Positions 43,088 through 53,058 are shown, counted from the first letter of the stretch. The stretch is 64,000 bases of DNA from Anaerosolibacter sp. (GCF_029240175.1 NZ_JARBTM010000020.1:1-64000), one strand, 5' to 3'. Notes: generated by a model not told the origin, from the sequence alone. Numbers and translations are program-made.

Positions 43088-44557
43088 TTATCTTCTACCA
43101 TTTATTCCTAACACCCTAATGTAGTCTACATATGGATCTTCTGTTCCCTGAAGCAAGCTTTCTTCTTCTTTCAGAACCTTAATATACTCAATGATCTCCT
43201 TGCTGATTCTCTCTCCCGGTGTCACCACTGGAATGCCCGGAGGATATGCCATGATAGACTCCCCACTGATTTCTCCCACAGCGTCCTCTAACTTGACACT
43301 GCGTTTCTCACTATAGTAAGCATCTCTCGGAGAAACAATGATATCAGGATTTTCCAAAGCACCCTTCGTCAGCTTCACTTCTTCGTCCCTACGATACTTA
43401 ACTGCAATATCCTTTAATGCATCTACAAGGGCACTTAAAGCTTTCTGGGTATCGCCAAGACTGATAATCGCTAGAATATTATACATGTCCCCAAGCTCAG
43501 TCTGAATGTTGTACTCATCCCTTAAGATATCATAGACTTCAAAGCCTGTGAGGCCTATATTTCTAACGTTTACGCCTAGCTTTGTTTCATCAAAATGATG
43601 AACCCCTGGTGTACCAATCAATTCTTTTCCGAATGCATAGAGTCCGTCAATCTTATTAATCTCATCCCTTGCCCAGCGGCTTAATCTTAAAACCTCTGTA
43701 AGCATCTCTTCACCCTTGGTAGCCAACTGCTTTCTAGCCAGGTCTACACTGGCCATCAGCAGATAGGAAGCACTGGTTGTCTGGGTCAGGTTCAATGTAG
43801 TCTTGACTGTCTTCGCATCTACGATACCCTCTCGAAGCAGCAGCAAAGAACTTTGAGTTAAAGATCCCCCCGTCTTATGGGTACTCACCGCACACATGTC
43901 TGCTCCCAACTCGATAGCATCTGGAGGTAATTCCGGATGAAAATTCATATGGGCACCGTGGGCCTCATCTACCAAAACAGCCATACCATTTCGATGGGCT
44001 ATTTTTACGATGGATTTAATATCAGAGATTGCCCCGTAATAGGTTGGATTCACAATAAATATTGCCTTAGCATCGGGATGTCTTCCCATGGCCTGTTCTA
44101 CACTCTCCACACTTATACCCATGGCGATCCCTAGGTCCTCATTCACTTCTGGCTGAATATATATGGGAATTGCACCACTTAAAATCAATGATGTTACCGC
44201 TGATTTATGAGCATTTCGAGGAAGGATTATCTTGTCTCCCGGTTCACAAACACTCATAATCATGGCCTGTACCCCTGCTGTCGTACCATTTACAAGAAAA
44301 AAGGAGTGATCTGCATAATAGGCATCTGCTGCCAATTCCTCTGCATCTTTAATCACACCAATAGGATTACAGATATTGTCCAAACACTTCATGGCATTTA
44401 CATCCAACTCCAGCATCGTAGAGCCAAAATATTTTGCCATCTCTGGTATTCCAACACCATGCTTGTGCCCAGGCACATCAAAGGGGACTACATCTTTTTT
44501 GTGATAATCCACCATTGCCTCAAAAAGAGGAGCCCTGTTTTGATCAAGCTTTTTCAA
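43088..44557 (-). CDS. Orn/Lys/Arg decarboxylase (PLP)
   Basis: 489 aa aminotransferase-I-like decarboxylase without the N-terminal wing domain. PLP lysine is K228 in STHKTGGSLTQSS; PLP contacts NGTTAGVQAM, VDEAHGAHM and the PGHKHG motif are present. Removes CO2 from lysine, ornithine or arginine; the specificity cannot be read. Firmicute SpeA/YaaO-like form of about 490 residues. Start uncertain: TTG 44557 lies 11 nt after GGAAGG; TTG 44581 and GTG 44566 are alternatives. Confidence 0.92.
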   Translation of the reverse strand: MKKLDQNRAPLFEAMVDYHKKDVVPFDVPGHKHGVGIPEMAKYFGSTMLELDVNAMKCLDNICNPIGVIKDAEELAADAYYADHSFFLVNGTTAGVQAMIMSVCEPGDKIILPRNAHKSAVTSLILSGAIPIYIQPEVNEDLGIAMGISVESVEQAMGRHPDAKAIFIVNPTYYGAISDIKSIVKIAHRNGMAVLVDEAHGAHMNFHPELPPDAIELGADMCAVSTHKTGGSLTQSSLLLLREGIVDAKTVKTTLNLTQTTSASYLLMASVDLARKQLATKGEEMLTEVLRLSRWARDEINKIDGLYAFGKELIGTPGVHHFDETKLGVNVRNIGLTGFEVYDILRDEYNIQTELGDMYNILAIISLGDTQKALSALVDALKDIAVKYRRDEEVKLTKGALENPDIIVSPRDAYYSEKRSVKLEDAVGEISGESIMAYPPGIPVVTPGERISKEIIEYIKVLKEEESLLQGTEDPYVDYIRVLGINGRR

Positions 44558-44874
44558 ATCTATCACGCCCTTCCTACACAAATACTGCTTGTATAATTAT
44601 CCAATATGTCTGTATGCTCAGATGCCAATAGATATATTAAAATATATTTTCGTAAAAAATGCAATAGTTTTTTTAAATATAATGCCTCTATATACAAGGC
44701 ATTTACATGTATTCTACCCATTTCCCACCAAAAAGAAACACCCCGATTTTTCTACATATTTTTCGCCTAACGAAAGAAATCTTTTCTCCATGGAAGGAAT
44801 ATGGAATGTTATGTAGAAATTGGTAAAATTGGTGTGTAAATCTACGATATAAATATATCTGGGGGAATTTCACT

Positions 44875-46788
44875 GTGTCAAAAAATGTTGCCAAAGAAAA
44901 TAATGAAAGAAAAATTAGATTTTTAAACTTTAATGATCTTGTCTTTCCAGCTGAGAAGATCATCGCCCTTAAAATTACCTTTGCCTATATATTCTTCGGA
45001 CTACTTTGGGTTTTTCTAAAAGGTATGTTCTTCTGGGGAACTGACCTTGAAATCCAACAAATACAATATCTTCATACCTTAGCCAGTGTATTGTCCGTTT
45101 TAGGTACAGGAATGATTCTCTTTTTTCTGCTGCGTAGAGAGCTTCATCTCCTCAGTAAGCTAAAGAATATGGTCACCCTCCGTACCCAGCAAGGTGAGAT
45201 CATCATTGAGAATTTGACCGATGGATTATGGCAGTATGATCTAAATACCCATGAGGCCTATATCTCTTCCAAATGTAAGGAATCCATTGGATATAATAAT
45301 CAAGAATTCCTTTGTACATCGGAAATAGCAAGAAGCTTATTTCATCCCGATGATTATAGGTGGTTTCAAAAAGAATTGTCTGATTGCCTTCAAAAAAACC
45401 TTCCTTCTTATGAAACGGAGCTCCGTATAAAAACAGGAGCAGATAATTATCAGTGGTTTATGGTACGCGTCCAAGCATTGTATGACCAACAAGGTCTGCC
45501 TGCCAAATTAATTGGCACAATTATCAATATTAATATTCGAAAATTAGCAGAGGAAGCTATCACAAAAAATGAAAAAAAATTTCGTAAGTTGTTTCATAAT
45601 GCCAACGATCTAATATTCCTGTATCAATTTCCTGAGGATGGAACCCCTGGCAAATATATTGAAGTCAATGACATTGCCTGCCAGCGATTAGGCTATCATC
45701 GAAATGAGCTCTTAGCCATGACGCCCTGTGATATAACCTCCCCAAACCAAGTACCAGAGGGTCAGGAAACCCTAAAGAAATTACTGCATCATGATCATAT
45801 CACCTTTGAAACTGTTCTGGTCACAAAACATGGTCAGCAGATTCCCTATGAGAGCAGCGCCCACTTTTTTACCCTGAATGGTGAACGGGTAGTGCTTTCC
45901 ATCTCCAGGGATATTACGGAACGAAAAAGGGCGGAGGCTCAACTGAAAAATATCATGAATCAAAATCAAAAGCTGCTAAAAGAAACCTTAGAATATGATG
46001 CCCTAAAAACTGAATTTTTTTCTAATATTTCCCATGAATTCAAGACCCCGTTAAATGTAATCCTTGGCGCCCTTCAGCTTATCTATACCAAGCAAGGAAA
46101 CGGTCCTGACCAAAACTGTATGGGTATAAGCAGAGACCTTAATATAATAAAACAAAATTGTTTTCGTCTTCTTCGGCTTATCAACAATCTAATCGATATC
46201 ACCCGGGTAGATACGGGCTTTATGAAAGTTCAATTCGAAAACCAAAATATTGTTGCAATCGTCGAGGATATCACCCTTTCCGTTGCCGGATTCATAGAAA
46301 GCAAAGGAATTACTTTAGAGTTTGATACCGATATGGAAGAAAAAATTATCGCCTGTGATGCAGATAAGATTGAACGAATTATGCTAAACCTTTTATCCAA
46401 TGCTGTGAAGCATACACAGCCTGGGGGCAGAATCATGGTAAACATCTTAGCCCAAGAAAGGGATGTGCAAATAACCGTCGCAGATACTGGCAGGGGAATT
46501 CCTATAGATAAACAAAAGATTATTTTTGAAAGGTTCCGTCAAGCCAACCCTCTCTTAAATAGGACCCATGAAGGCAGCGGCATCGGTTTATCTTTGGTGA
46601 AATCCTTTGTAGAGATGCATAAGGGAAAAATTCTTGTGGACAGTAAAGAGGGCATAGGCAGCCAATTTATAGTGACTCTCCCTGGAGATCGTATCCAAGG
46701 TGAAACAGCCAGTACGACTATGCATACAGACTTTGATTCTTCTAAAGTAGAAAAAATTCGTATAGAGTTTTCTGATATTTATTCGTAA
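44875..46788 (+). CDS. Orphan PAS-domain sensor histidine kinase
   Basis: 637 aa: two TM (about 31-50, 68-88), two PAS domains (about 105-225 and 235-355), HisKA with H387 (FFSNISHEFKTPLN), N box (MLNLLSNAVKH), G1 DTGRGIP, G2 GSGIGLSLVKS. GTG start after GGGGGAA. No response regulator nearby. Kinase core and C-terminal tail KVEKIRIEFSDIYS nearly match the kinase at 10447-12249. Candidate Spo0A kinase by analogy. Confidence 0.9.
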   Translation: MSKNVAKENNERKIRFLNFNDLVFPAEKIIALKITFAYIFFGLLWVFLKGMFFWGTDLEIQQIQYLHTLASVLSVLGTGMILFFLLRRELHLLSKLKNMVTLRTQQGEIIIENLTDGLWQYDLNTHEAYISSKCKESIGYNNQEFLCTSEIARSLFHPDDYRWFQKELSDCLQKNLPSYETELRIKTGADNYQWFMVRVQALYDQQGLPAKLIGTIININIRKLAEEAITKNEKKFRKLFHNANDLIFLYQFPEDGTPGKYIEVNDIACQRLGYHRNELLAMTPCDITSPNQVPEGQETLKKLLHHDHITFETVLVTKHGQQIPYESSAHFFTLNGERVVLSISRDITERKRAEAQLKNIMNQNQKLLKETLEYDALKTEFFSNISHEFKTPLNVILGALQLIYTKQGNGPDQNCMGISRDLNIIKQNCFRLLRLINNLIDITRVDTGFMKVQFENQNIVAIVEDITLSVAGFIESKGITLEFDTDMEEKIIACDADKIERIMLNLLSNAVKHTQPGGRIMVNILAQERDVQITVADTGRGIPIDKQKIIFERFRQANPLLNRTHEGSGIGLSLVKSFVEMHKGKILVDSKEGIGSQFIVTLPGDRIQGETASTTMHTDFDSSKVEKIRIEFSDIYS

Positions 46789-46792
46789 TGCC

Positions 46793-46907
46793 GGTACACG
46801 GTTCGCGGTGTCCCGGGTTAGAGCAGATTCAGATGGATACTCTAATTCCCTAGAGATAGCATCTTGTAGGGAACGACGCCCCTGTCGTTCCGTTGCTCTA
46901 AGGATTA
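46793..46907. repeat. Intergenic repeat debris
   Basis: CCGGTACACGGTTCGCGGTGTCCCGG (related to 20.4 kb), TTAGAGCA..TGCTCTAA arms and GTAGGGAACGACGCCCCTGTCGTTCC (related to 62.5 kb). A mosaic of two repeat families. Confidence 0.55.
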
Positions 46908-46927
46908 ATTTATTCTATTGCTAATGT

Positions 46928-46970
46928 AGAAATCCCTCCAGGGCTAAATGATCCTGGAGGGATTTTATTA
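46928..46970. terminator. Bidirectional terminator
   Basis: AAATCCCTCCAGG/CCTGGAGGGATTTT with TATT; shared by the kinase and the peptidase gene. Confidence 0.92.
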
Positions 46971-48080
46971 TGCGACGGTTTTGATGATTTCTAATACCAA
47001 TCTTGCTGTGTTTACTAAGTCTTCGATTTTTAAATGTTCTTCTAATGTATGAGGTTTCTTCTCTCCGATTCCTAGGTTTACTGAAGTGATCCCATTACCG
47101 TTAAGGATGTTTGTATCACTGCCGCCTCCTGTTGAATCGGTAAATGCTTTTAATCCTAAGCTGTCGCATGCTTTTCGCACCACATGGACAATTTCAGCAT
47201 CCTCTTCGATAACAAAAGCACCATACATTCTTTCCGTTTCGATTTCTACCTTTGCTCCGAACTCCTCAGCTGCTTGTTTTAGGCATTCCACCATATGGGC
47301 CGTCTGCTTGTCAAGCTTCTCATTGCTTAAGCTTCTTGCTTCTGCCTTTATTTCCACTTCAGGACAAACGATATTAGTTACCTGTCCCCCTTGAATCACA
47401 CCTATATTGGCTGTGGTTTCTTCATCGATTCTTAATAGGCTCATCTTTGTAATAGCAGCTGCAGCTACTTGAATGGCACTGATACCTTCCTCTGGTGCTA
47501 CCCCGGCATGGGCAGATCTACCGATAATCTTTGCATTAATCTTGTCTTGGGCAGGACCCTTTACGACGATTTGTCCTGGATCTCCACCGCTGTCTAGCAC
47601 AAAGCCCATCTTTGATGCGAGTTTGCTATAATCAAAGTTTTTAGCCCCAAACAAACCACCTTCTTCAAAGATGCTAAAAGCCACTTCAATAGGACCATGG
47701 TCTATATTGTTTTCTTTGATTACTTTCAATGCTTCCACCACTGCCGCAATCCCAGCCTTGTTGTCTCCACCAAGAATTGTGGTTCCATCACTGTAGATTA
47801 CATCATCCTTGATGATAGGTTTAATCCCTACTCCAGGAGATACGGTATCCATATGACAGCTAAAAAGAATAGGCTCTGCTTCCTTGGTGCCTTTTAATTT
47901 ACCAATAACATTTCCTGTATTGGAACCTACTTTCTCACCAGCGTCATCTATGTATACCTCTAGGCCTAGAGCTTTCAGTTCCTCGCTGATGAACTTTGCA
48001 AAATTGCCTTCCTGCTTTGTGGGGCTGTCAATCTGAACATACTTTAGAAACTCATTAACGATTCTCTCTCTGTTGATCAT
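46968..48080 (-). CDS. M20 family metallopeptidase (PepT-like)
   Basis: 370 aa. Zinc ligands and catalytic residues: H76 and D78 (SCHMDTVSP), D106 (LGGDNKAG), E139/E140 (FEEGGLFGA), D162 (VLDSGG), and a C-terminal His (KKPHTLEEHL). Dimerisation domain in the middle. PepT-like peptidase with unknown peptide substrate. Start follows GGAGGGAAAAAG. It lies 113 nt downstream of an AbgT-type transporter on the same strand, with a terminator between them: uptake and cleavage of the same compounds is plausible. Confidence 0.9.
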   Translation of the reverse strand: MINRERIVNEFLKYVQIDSPTKQEGNFAKFISEELKALGLEVYIDDAGEKVGSNTGNVIGKLKGTKEAEPILFSCHMDTVSPGVGIKPIIKDDVIYSDGTTILGGDNKAGIAAVVEALKVIKENNIDHGPIEVAFSIFEEGGLFGAKNFDYSKLASKMGFVLDSGGDPGQIVVKGPAQDKINAKIIGRSAHAGVAPEEGISAIQVAAAAITKMSLLRIDEETTANIGVIQGGQVTNIVCPEVEIKAEARSLSNEKLDKQTAHMVECLKQAAEEFGAKVEIETERMYGAFVIEEDAEIVHVVRKACDSLGLKAFTDSTGGGSDTNILNGNGITSVNLGIGEKKPHTLEEHLKIEDLVNTARLVLEIIKTVA

Positions 48081-48157
48081 CTTTTTCCCTCCGTTTTTCT
48101 AGATATTTTTTCTATTCTCTAATCTTTCATATTTCCCTGCATTTCATACACAAATAA

Positions 48158-48186
48158 TAGAAGAAAAGGCACCAAAAGGTGCCTTT
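48158..48186 (-). terminator. Terminator of the AbgT gene
   Basis: AAAGGCACC/GGTGCCTTT followed by TCTTCTATT on the minus strand. Confidence 0.88.
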
Positions 48187-48193
48187 CATGTTA

Positions 48194-49759
48194 CTACATT
48201 GGTAAATACATTCCTGCGCCAGGTCCTAATGGTAAACCTAATACTGTCCAAATCACAAGTAGTATTGTCCATCCTAGTAAGAATACCATGGAGTAAGGTA
48301 CCATTGTAGAAATCAATGTACCGATACCTGTCTCTTTATCATATTTCTGAGCGAAGGCAATGATTACTGCAAAGTAGGACATCAACGGTGAGATAATGTT
48401 TGTTGTAGAGTCACCAATTCTGTATGCTACCTGGGTAAACTCTGGTGAATATCCTAGACGCATTAACATTGGCACGAAGATTGGTGCCATGATCGCCCAC
48501 TTCGCTGAAGCAGAACCGATAAATAGGTTAATGAACGCTGACACTAAGATAAATCCAATGATTAGTGGGAAGCCTGTCATACCCGTTGATCGTAAGAAGT
48601 CAGCTCCCTTAACTGCTAAAATCGTACCAAGGTTTGTGTATGAGAAGTATGCTACGAACTGTGCTGCTACGAATGCCAATACTAGGTATCCGCCCATGGA
48701 AGCCATAGCTTTACCCATGGAGCTTGCAACATCTTTATCATTTTTAATTGTTCCTGCAAAGATACCGTAAGCAATACCAGGAACTAGGAAGAATAACATA
48801 ATGATTGGTACAAGACCATCCATAAATGGTGAATGTCCCATGATTGTACCATCTGCTGGATTTCTTAAGATTCCGTTAGCAGGTACTACCATCAATGCAA
48901 TTGCTGCGATGAATAGCACGAAAGAAATCAATGCAGCACTTAACCCTTTCTTCTCTGCTGCCGTTAAATCATGAAGATCTACTTTTTCATCACCTTTGTA
49001 TTCACCAAGTCTTGGCTCAACAATTTTTTCAGTGATCCAAGTACCTACGATCGTAATTAAGAAGGTAGATACCATCATGAAATACCAGTTTGCTGCAGGA
49101 GATACTAGATATCCAGGATCAAGCATTTTTGCTGCTTCAGTACTGATACCTCCCAATAATGGGTCTACTGTACCAATCAACAAGTTGGCACTGAATCCAC
49201 CAGATACCCCTGCAAACGCCGCTGCAAGACCTGCCAATGGATGACGTCCAAAGCTTAAGAATACGATGGCACCAAGCGGAACCAATACAACATATCCTGC
49301 ATCAGAAGCTACGTTAGACATAACTCCTGCAAATACAACCACCGCTGTGATTAATCTCTTCGGTGTACTTAATACTAACTTTCTTAATAATGCTTGGATT
49401 AGGCCTGTACCTTCAGCTACCCCAACCCCTAGCATTGCCACAAGCACTGTACCTAACGGTGCAAAACCTGTGAAGTTAGCAACTGCTTTTGAGAACATGT
49501 AACGAATACCATCGGCATTTAACAAGCTTACGGCTGTAACAGTTTTCTCAATAATACCTTCAGCTTTGTCATAGGTTGTAAACGTAACGCTTAGCCCCGC
49601 TTTTGCCGTAATTGCTGAAACGATGGCTACGATCACACTGAATAATACGAAGATTGTTACTGGGTGTGGTAGCTTGTTTCCTACTACTTCAACCATGTCA
49701 AGAAACTTCGCAAACAAGCCTTTTTTTCTTGATGGTGTTACTTGTTTTACATCTGCCAT
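48194..49759 (-). CDS. AbgT family transporter
   Basis: 521 aa with about twelve TM segments. Family motifs [50 protein letters not shown] and [15 protein letters not shown]. AbgT proteins import p-aminobenzoyl-glutamate or export sulfonamides; here the M20 peptidase downstream favours uptake of a dipeptide-like substrate. Ribosome-binding site GGAGGAAGAAG. Confidence 0.95.
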   Translation of the reverse strand: MADVKQVTPSRKKGLFAKFLDMVEVVGNKLPHPVTIFVLFSVIVAIVSAITAKAGLSVTFTTYDKAEGIIEKTVTAVSLLNADGIRYMFSKAVANFTGFAPLGTVLVAMLGVGVAEGTGLIQALLRKLVLSTPKRLITAVVVFAGVMSNVASDAGYVVLVPLGAIVFLSFGRHPLAGLAAAFAGVSGGFSANLLIGTVDPLLGGISTEAAKMLDPGYLVSPAANWYFMMVSTFLITIVGTWITEKIVEPRLGEYKGDEKVDLHDLTAAEKKGLSAALISFVLFIAAIALMVVPANGILRNPADGTIMGHSPFMDGLVPIIMLFFLVPGIAYGIFAGTIKNDKDVASSMGKAMASMGGYLVLAFVAAQFVAYFSYTNLGTILAVKGADFLRSTGMTGFPLIIGFILVSAFINLFIGSASAKWAIMAPIFVPMLMRLGYSPEFTQVAYRIGDSTTNIISPLMSYFAVIIAFAQKYDKETGIGTLISTMVPYSMVFLLGWTILLVIWTVLGLPLGPGAGMYLPM

Positions 49760-50091
49760 TTCTTCTTCCTCCTCTGTTTATTATTTGTTCATGATTACAT
49801 CGCCGGACAAATTACGTCCATGTATGGCTATGGTAGACAAATATAGATAAGTGCTCTTGGGAAAACGTTTCCCATTAGTAATAATTATAACTCTCCATAA
49901 GCCTATGTTATAGATGATACCACACTCCCCCCTAGCTTGTGTTTTACATTTCCGTAATAGGCTCAAGCTAAATGTTAAAAAAATATAAATACTATTCCAG
50001 TATTTTTCCTATTATGTTATACACTGGATCTTCTCTGGTACCTTTAGGTTCCCAAAGGAATACTATGGGATAGAGGGAGGTGCATACAGTT
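49760..50091. other. Intergenic region upstream of AbgT with a palindrome
   Basis: 332 nt. At 49859-49873 lies a palindrome, GGGAAAACGTTTCCC, 100 nt before the AbgT start codon; it may be an operator. No ORF with a good ribosome-binding site was seen on either strand up to the small plus-strand gene. Confidence 0.4.
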
Positions 50092-50262
50092 ATGGCTAGT
50101 TTAGGTTCAGCCAAAGTCTCTCGAGACAGCCTTTTGTTTTTCTTTCTACTGTTGATTCTATTACTTAAAGATACACCCTATTGCAGCCAGCATCCTACAA
50201 GCTTCTTGTTCTTCTTTCTTCTGATAGTGATTTTGTTTGGAAAGTATTATATTATCCTTTAA
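50092..50262 (+). CDS. Small hydrophobic protein, 56 aa
   Basis: ATG at 50092 about 10 nt after AGGGAGG. Two strongly hydrophobic stretches (SLLFFFLLLILLLKD; FLFFFLLIVILFGKYYIIL) joined by TPYCSQHP. Possibly a small spore or membrane protein of the type common in spore formers, but no family is recognised. Followed directly by a terminator. Confidence 0.5.
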   Translation: MASLGSAKVSRDSLLFFFLLLILLLKDTPYCSQHPTSFLFFFLLIVILFGKYYIIL

Positions 50263-50312
50263 ATAGAATAAAAGAATGGATGCTGCTGGCAGCATCCATT
50301 CTTTTATTCTAT
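50262..50312. terminator. Bidirectional terminator
   Basis: AATAGAATAAAAGAATGGATGC and its complement form one of the longest stems in the window, shared by the small ORF and SpoVR gene. Confidence 0.92.
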
Positions 50313-51493
50313 TTCCCTTCTGTCTTTATAGCCAGAGTCTGGTGTTCATCGCAAAGAACCAATTTATTAACTCCATTAAAGTTGGTTTTCAAAATCACCT
50401 TGTTCCCCCAGAGATTTACCAGGGCTTTTAACAGTTCAAATACATATTCCTGTTGCAGTTCCCTGCCATCAAAGACATGTTCTATGAAGAGGGTGCCATC
50501 CTGTGGTCGTACCTCTTTTATTTGTATTACAGGTATTCTCTCTTTTCCCATTAGGTTTAATAGGTGCTTTTTATGTTTCTCTAAATCATCCTTTGCAAAA
50601 CCGCAGATCTTGCTCAATTCTTCATATACTGGTTGATCCAAGTATTTTTCAATAAAGGTTCTATCTGTCTCTCTTTGTCGCACATCAAAAATCTTGGTGT
50701 CTCCATATTCTTTTTGAATTCTCTTGAAAATCATGGTTCCCAATCGTTCTATACTGATGTAGCCTGCTCCATCATAAAAAACGAGTCCCTGAAGCCTTAA
50801 ACATGCTTCTCGAATTTCTTTCGGCAGCTCTAAACGATCTAAGATTTTTTCATACCAAAAGCCTGCCCAGCCTTCATACATGACCATGGTTTCCAGATGA
50901 GGTATAAAATATGCTGTTTCAACTGTTACAATATTCATTAGCTCTCGCTGCCATTCTTCCATCTTTTCTCGGTTCATCATAAAGTCAAGAAGATGATCTT
51001 CCTGAAATCTAACCATATGAGCGCTTTCAAGAAATTTTTTTACTTCTTTGTTTTCTAATCTCTCCTTCCCCATGGCCTCTGCAATATATTCTTGATTTCT
51101 TTGAAAATGTTCAAGACCTTCTTGCTCTTGATAAATTTTGTGCAATATCCGATTGTGCTTTACAAAATCACTATAGATATGGAGATGGATCAAAGCAAAT
51201 ATCTTCTCCTCAAGACTGCTTTTATCCAATAGATATGCAATGTTTGGGTGCACGTTGATGGCCATCCTATAAAACAATCCTCTATGATCCAAAAGATTAA
51301 ATGGCTGCTGCTTTTTACTGAACCTCCACCGCGGCAGCTGCAAAGGTAATCCATAATGCAGTCGATGTACGGCAAAATCCTCTTCATTTAGTACATATAC
51401 TTCCTGAGAATCAGGTTCTAGCCCAAAACTTAAAGCAGCCGATGCAATGGGTTCCTTCCACTTCATAAAATAATCCATTTTGTCCTTTTCCAT
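50309..51493 (-). CDS. SpoVR-like protein
   Basis: 394 aa, shorter than classic SpoVR (about 470). Conserved regions VHPNIAYLLDKSSLEEKIFALIH, HLETMVMYEGWAGFWYEKIL, and a C-terminal IQIKEVRPQDGTLFIEHVFDGREL. SpoVR takes part in spore cortex formation. Ribosome-binding site TAGGAGGG. Single gene with terminator. Confidence 0.85.
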   Translation of the reverse strand: MEKDKMDYFMKWKEPIASAALSFGLEPDSQEVYVLNEEDFAVHRLHYGLPLQLPRWRFSKKQQPFNLLDHRGLFYRMAINVHPNIAYLLDKSSLEEKIFALIHLHIYSDFVKHNRILHKIYQEQEGLEHFQRNQEYIAEAMGKERLENKEVKKFLESAHMVRFQEDHLLDFMMNREKMEEWQRELMNIVTVETAYFIPHLETMVMYEGWAGFWYEKILDRLELPKEIREACLRLQGLVFYDGAGYISIERLGTMIFKRIQKEYGDTKIFDVRQRETDRTFIEKYLDQPVYEELSKICGFAKDDLEKHKKHLLNLMGKERIPVIQIKEVRPQDGTLFIEHVFDGRELQQEYVFELLKALVNLWGNKVILKTNFNGVNKLVLCDEHQTLAIKTEGK

Positions 51494-51748
51494 ATTTCCC
51501 TCCTAAGCCCATTCAAGTGTTCCGCCTATTTGTATGTGCAATATTTGTACGATCATCCTTTCTATTGGATATTGCACCATGTTCTACCAATTTATTATTA
51601 ATATAATATACATCTATATGCCCAATGGCTCATAATGATGTGCATTTTATTTCGAATAGGTATGTGGATGGCTTAAAAAGGTATACTTTTAGAAAGATAG
51701 TAAAAACTAATATCATTCATTTTTCAATAAACTCTATTGAGGTGGGTG

Positions 51749-52213
51749 ATGTTTTTGTATGTGGTGTATCATGATCCCAGAGGAACCCATTCTTCTGTCA
51801 TTGCGGCTGCAGTTCACTTAAACTTGCTGCCCCTAGATAAAATACCTTCCAAACAGGATATTTTAAATGTTCCTCTTTTTGATCATTTGGGGAAAAAAGA
51901 TTTAGGCAGGCTGATCTTTCACGGAAAGGACGAATATGAAAACCAAATCTATACCATCGGTTGTCACCATGCTTCCCAGTTGATAACCCATGCCTTACCA
52001 TCGGTTTTTCAAATGATTGATAAGGATGCAAACGAAATATTGTGCATTGATACCACTAGGACGATGAATCTATGGATACAGGCTGGCAGTTTGAGTTCAA
52101 GACAACTGGGTATCGTTGACATAGGGCGATTCCTGCTATCCCACGGTATTCTAAATGCTTATCCAAAAATTGTATCTATCGTAAAAAATACAAAATTAAA
52201 AGTAGCACCATAA
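51749..52213 (+). CDS. DUF3189 family protein
   Basis: 154 aa. Motif YHDPRGTHSSVIAAAVHLNLLP and GCHHASQLITHALPS fit DUF3189, a family of spore-forming Firmicutes with unknown function. Start chosen at ATG 51749, 6 nt after GAGG; a TTG at 51737 lies upstream. Convergent with the csoR-like gene. Confidence 0.78.
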   Translation: MFLYVVYHDPRGTHSSVIAAAVHLNLLPLDKIPSKQDILNVPLFDHLGKKDLGRLIFHGKDEYENQIYTIGCHHASQLITHALPSVFQMIDKDANEILCIDTTRTMNLWIQAGSLSSRQLGIVDIGRFLLSHGILNAYPKIVSIVKNTKLKVAP

Positions 52214-52228
52214 GGCGCTACTTTATAA
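52197..52228. terminator. Bidirectional terminator
   Basis: AAAGTAGC/GCTACTTT with inner ACC/GGC, shared by DUF3189 and the CsoR-like gene. Confidence 0.8.
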
Positions 52229-52490
52229 ATTTTACAAGGGTATTTAATACCTTCTCAACTTTATCCTTTTGAATCATTTCTCCTTCGTCTACATTGATGA
52301 GACACTCTTTGGCATGCTCCTCCATAATCACAAGGCCCACCTTGTGGATGGATGCCTTTATTGCTGCAATCTGGAGCAATATATCATCACAAGACTTATC
52401 CTCTTCCACCATTTTCTCTATACCAGCTATGTGTCCCTTTATGGTTCTCAATCGATTGATTACATCACTCTTTGCCTTTTCCCTAGACAT
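52218..52490 (-). CDS. CsoR/RcnR-family transcriptional repressor
   Basis: 90 aa all-helical repressor (DUF156). Metal-site positions are C34 (KSCDDIL), H59 and C63 (EEHAKECL): the full Cys-His-Cys triad typical of copper-sensing CsoR, rather than the Cys-only site of persulfide-sensing CstR. Yet it is the last gene of a sulfur-handling operon whose promoter has a CsoR-type GC palindrome, so it probably represses its own operon. What it senses (Cu or reactive sulfur) is open. 83 nt after DsrE2. Confidence 0.9.
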   Translation of the reverse strand: MSREKAKSDVINRLRTIKGHIAGIEKMVEEDKSCDDILLQIAAIKASIHKVGLVIMEEHAKECLINVDEGEMIQKDKVEKVLNTLVKFIK

Positions 52491-52573
52491 ATGGCACTTC
52501 CTTCCTCATTGATCTATTATCTATATTGTGCCATAAAAATAATTATATAGAAAGGATTATCCAATATTTTCTC

Positions 52574-53047
52574 TTAGATAAATAGATTCACATTTGCCTC
52601 ATCGGCTTCACCAAGATAACTGGCTACACCAGCTAGCTCTACACCATCAATGAGTTCCTCTTCTTTGATGCCCATTACATCCATGGTCATGGTACAGGCA
52701 ATCATCTTAACCCCCATCATCTGAGCACTTTCAATAAGCTCTGGCAGGCTGTTTACATTCTTCTTTTTCATAATACTTTTCATCATTTGGGTACCCATGC
52801 CGCCAAAGTTCATTTTGGATAGACTTAATTTTTCTGCACCTCTAGGCATCATCCATCCAAACATGCTTTCCATGAAATCCTTTTTCACCTTGACTTTTTT
52901 AGCCTTTCTAAGGGTATTTAATCCCCAGAAAGTGAAGAACATGGTTACTTCACTACCCATGGCTGCAGCACCGTTGGCAATGATTAAACTGGCCATTACC
53001 TTATCTAGGTCACCACTGAATACAATAATTGTCTTCTTATCTCCCAT
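52574..53047 (-). CDS. DsrE2-like sulfur carrier protein
   Basis: 157 aa, DsrE/F-like fold of the DsrE2 branch: VFSGDLDKVMASLIIANGAAAMGSEVTMFFTFWG and the conserved Cys in KMIACTMTMDVMG. Two hydrophobic stretches suggest membrane contact. These proteins carry sulfane sulfur with TusA and rhodanese. 11 nt after tusA. Confidence 0.9.
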   Translation of the reverse strand: MGDKKTIIVFSGDLDKVMASLIIANGAAAMGSEVTMFFTFWGLNTLRKAKKVKVKKDFMESMFGWMMPRGAEKLSLSKMNFGGMGTQMMKSIMKKKNVNSLPELIESAQMMGVKMIACTMTMDVMGIKEEELIDGVELAGVASYLGEADEANVNLFI

Positions 53048-53058
53048 AATTTCTCCCC

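Noticed and set aside
42906-43124. 72-codon plus-strand frame
   Set aside because: No ribosome-binding site, and it runs through the decarboxylase terminator and into that gene on the opposite strand.
49781-49966. 61-codon minus-strand frame upstream of AbgT
   Set aside because: Overlaps the AbgT promoter region, no ribosome-binding site and no recognisable protein pattern.
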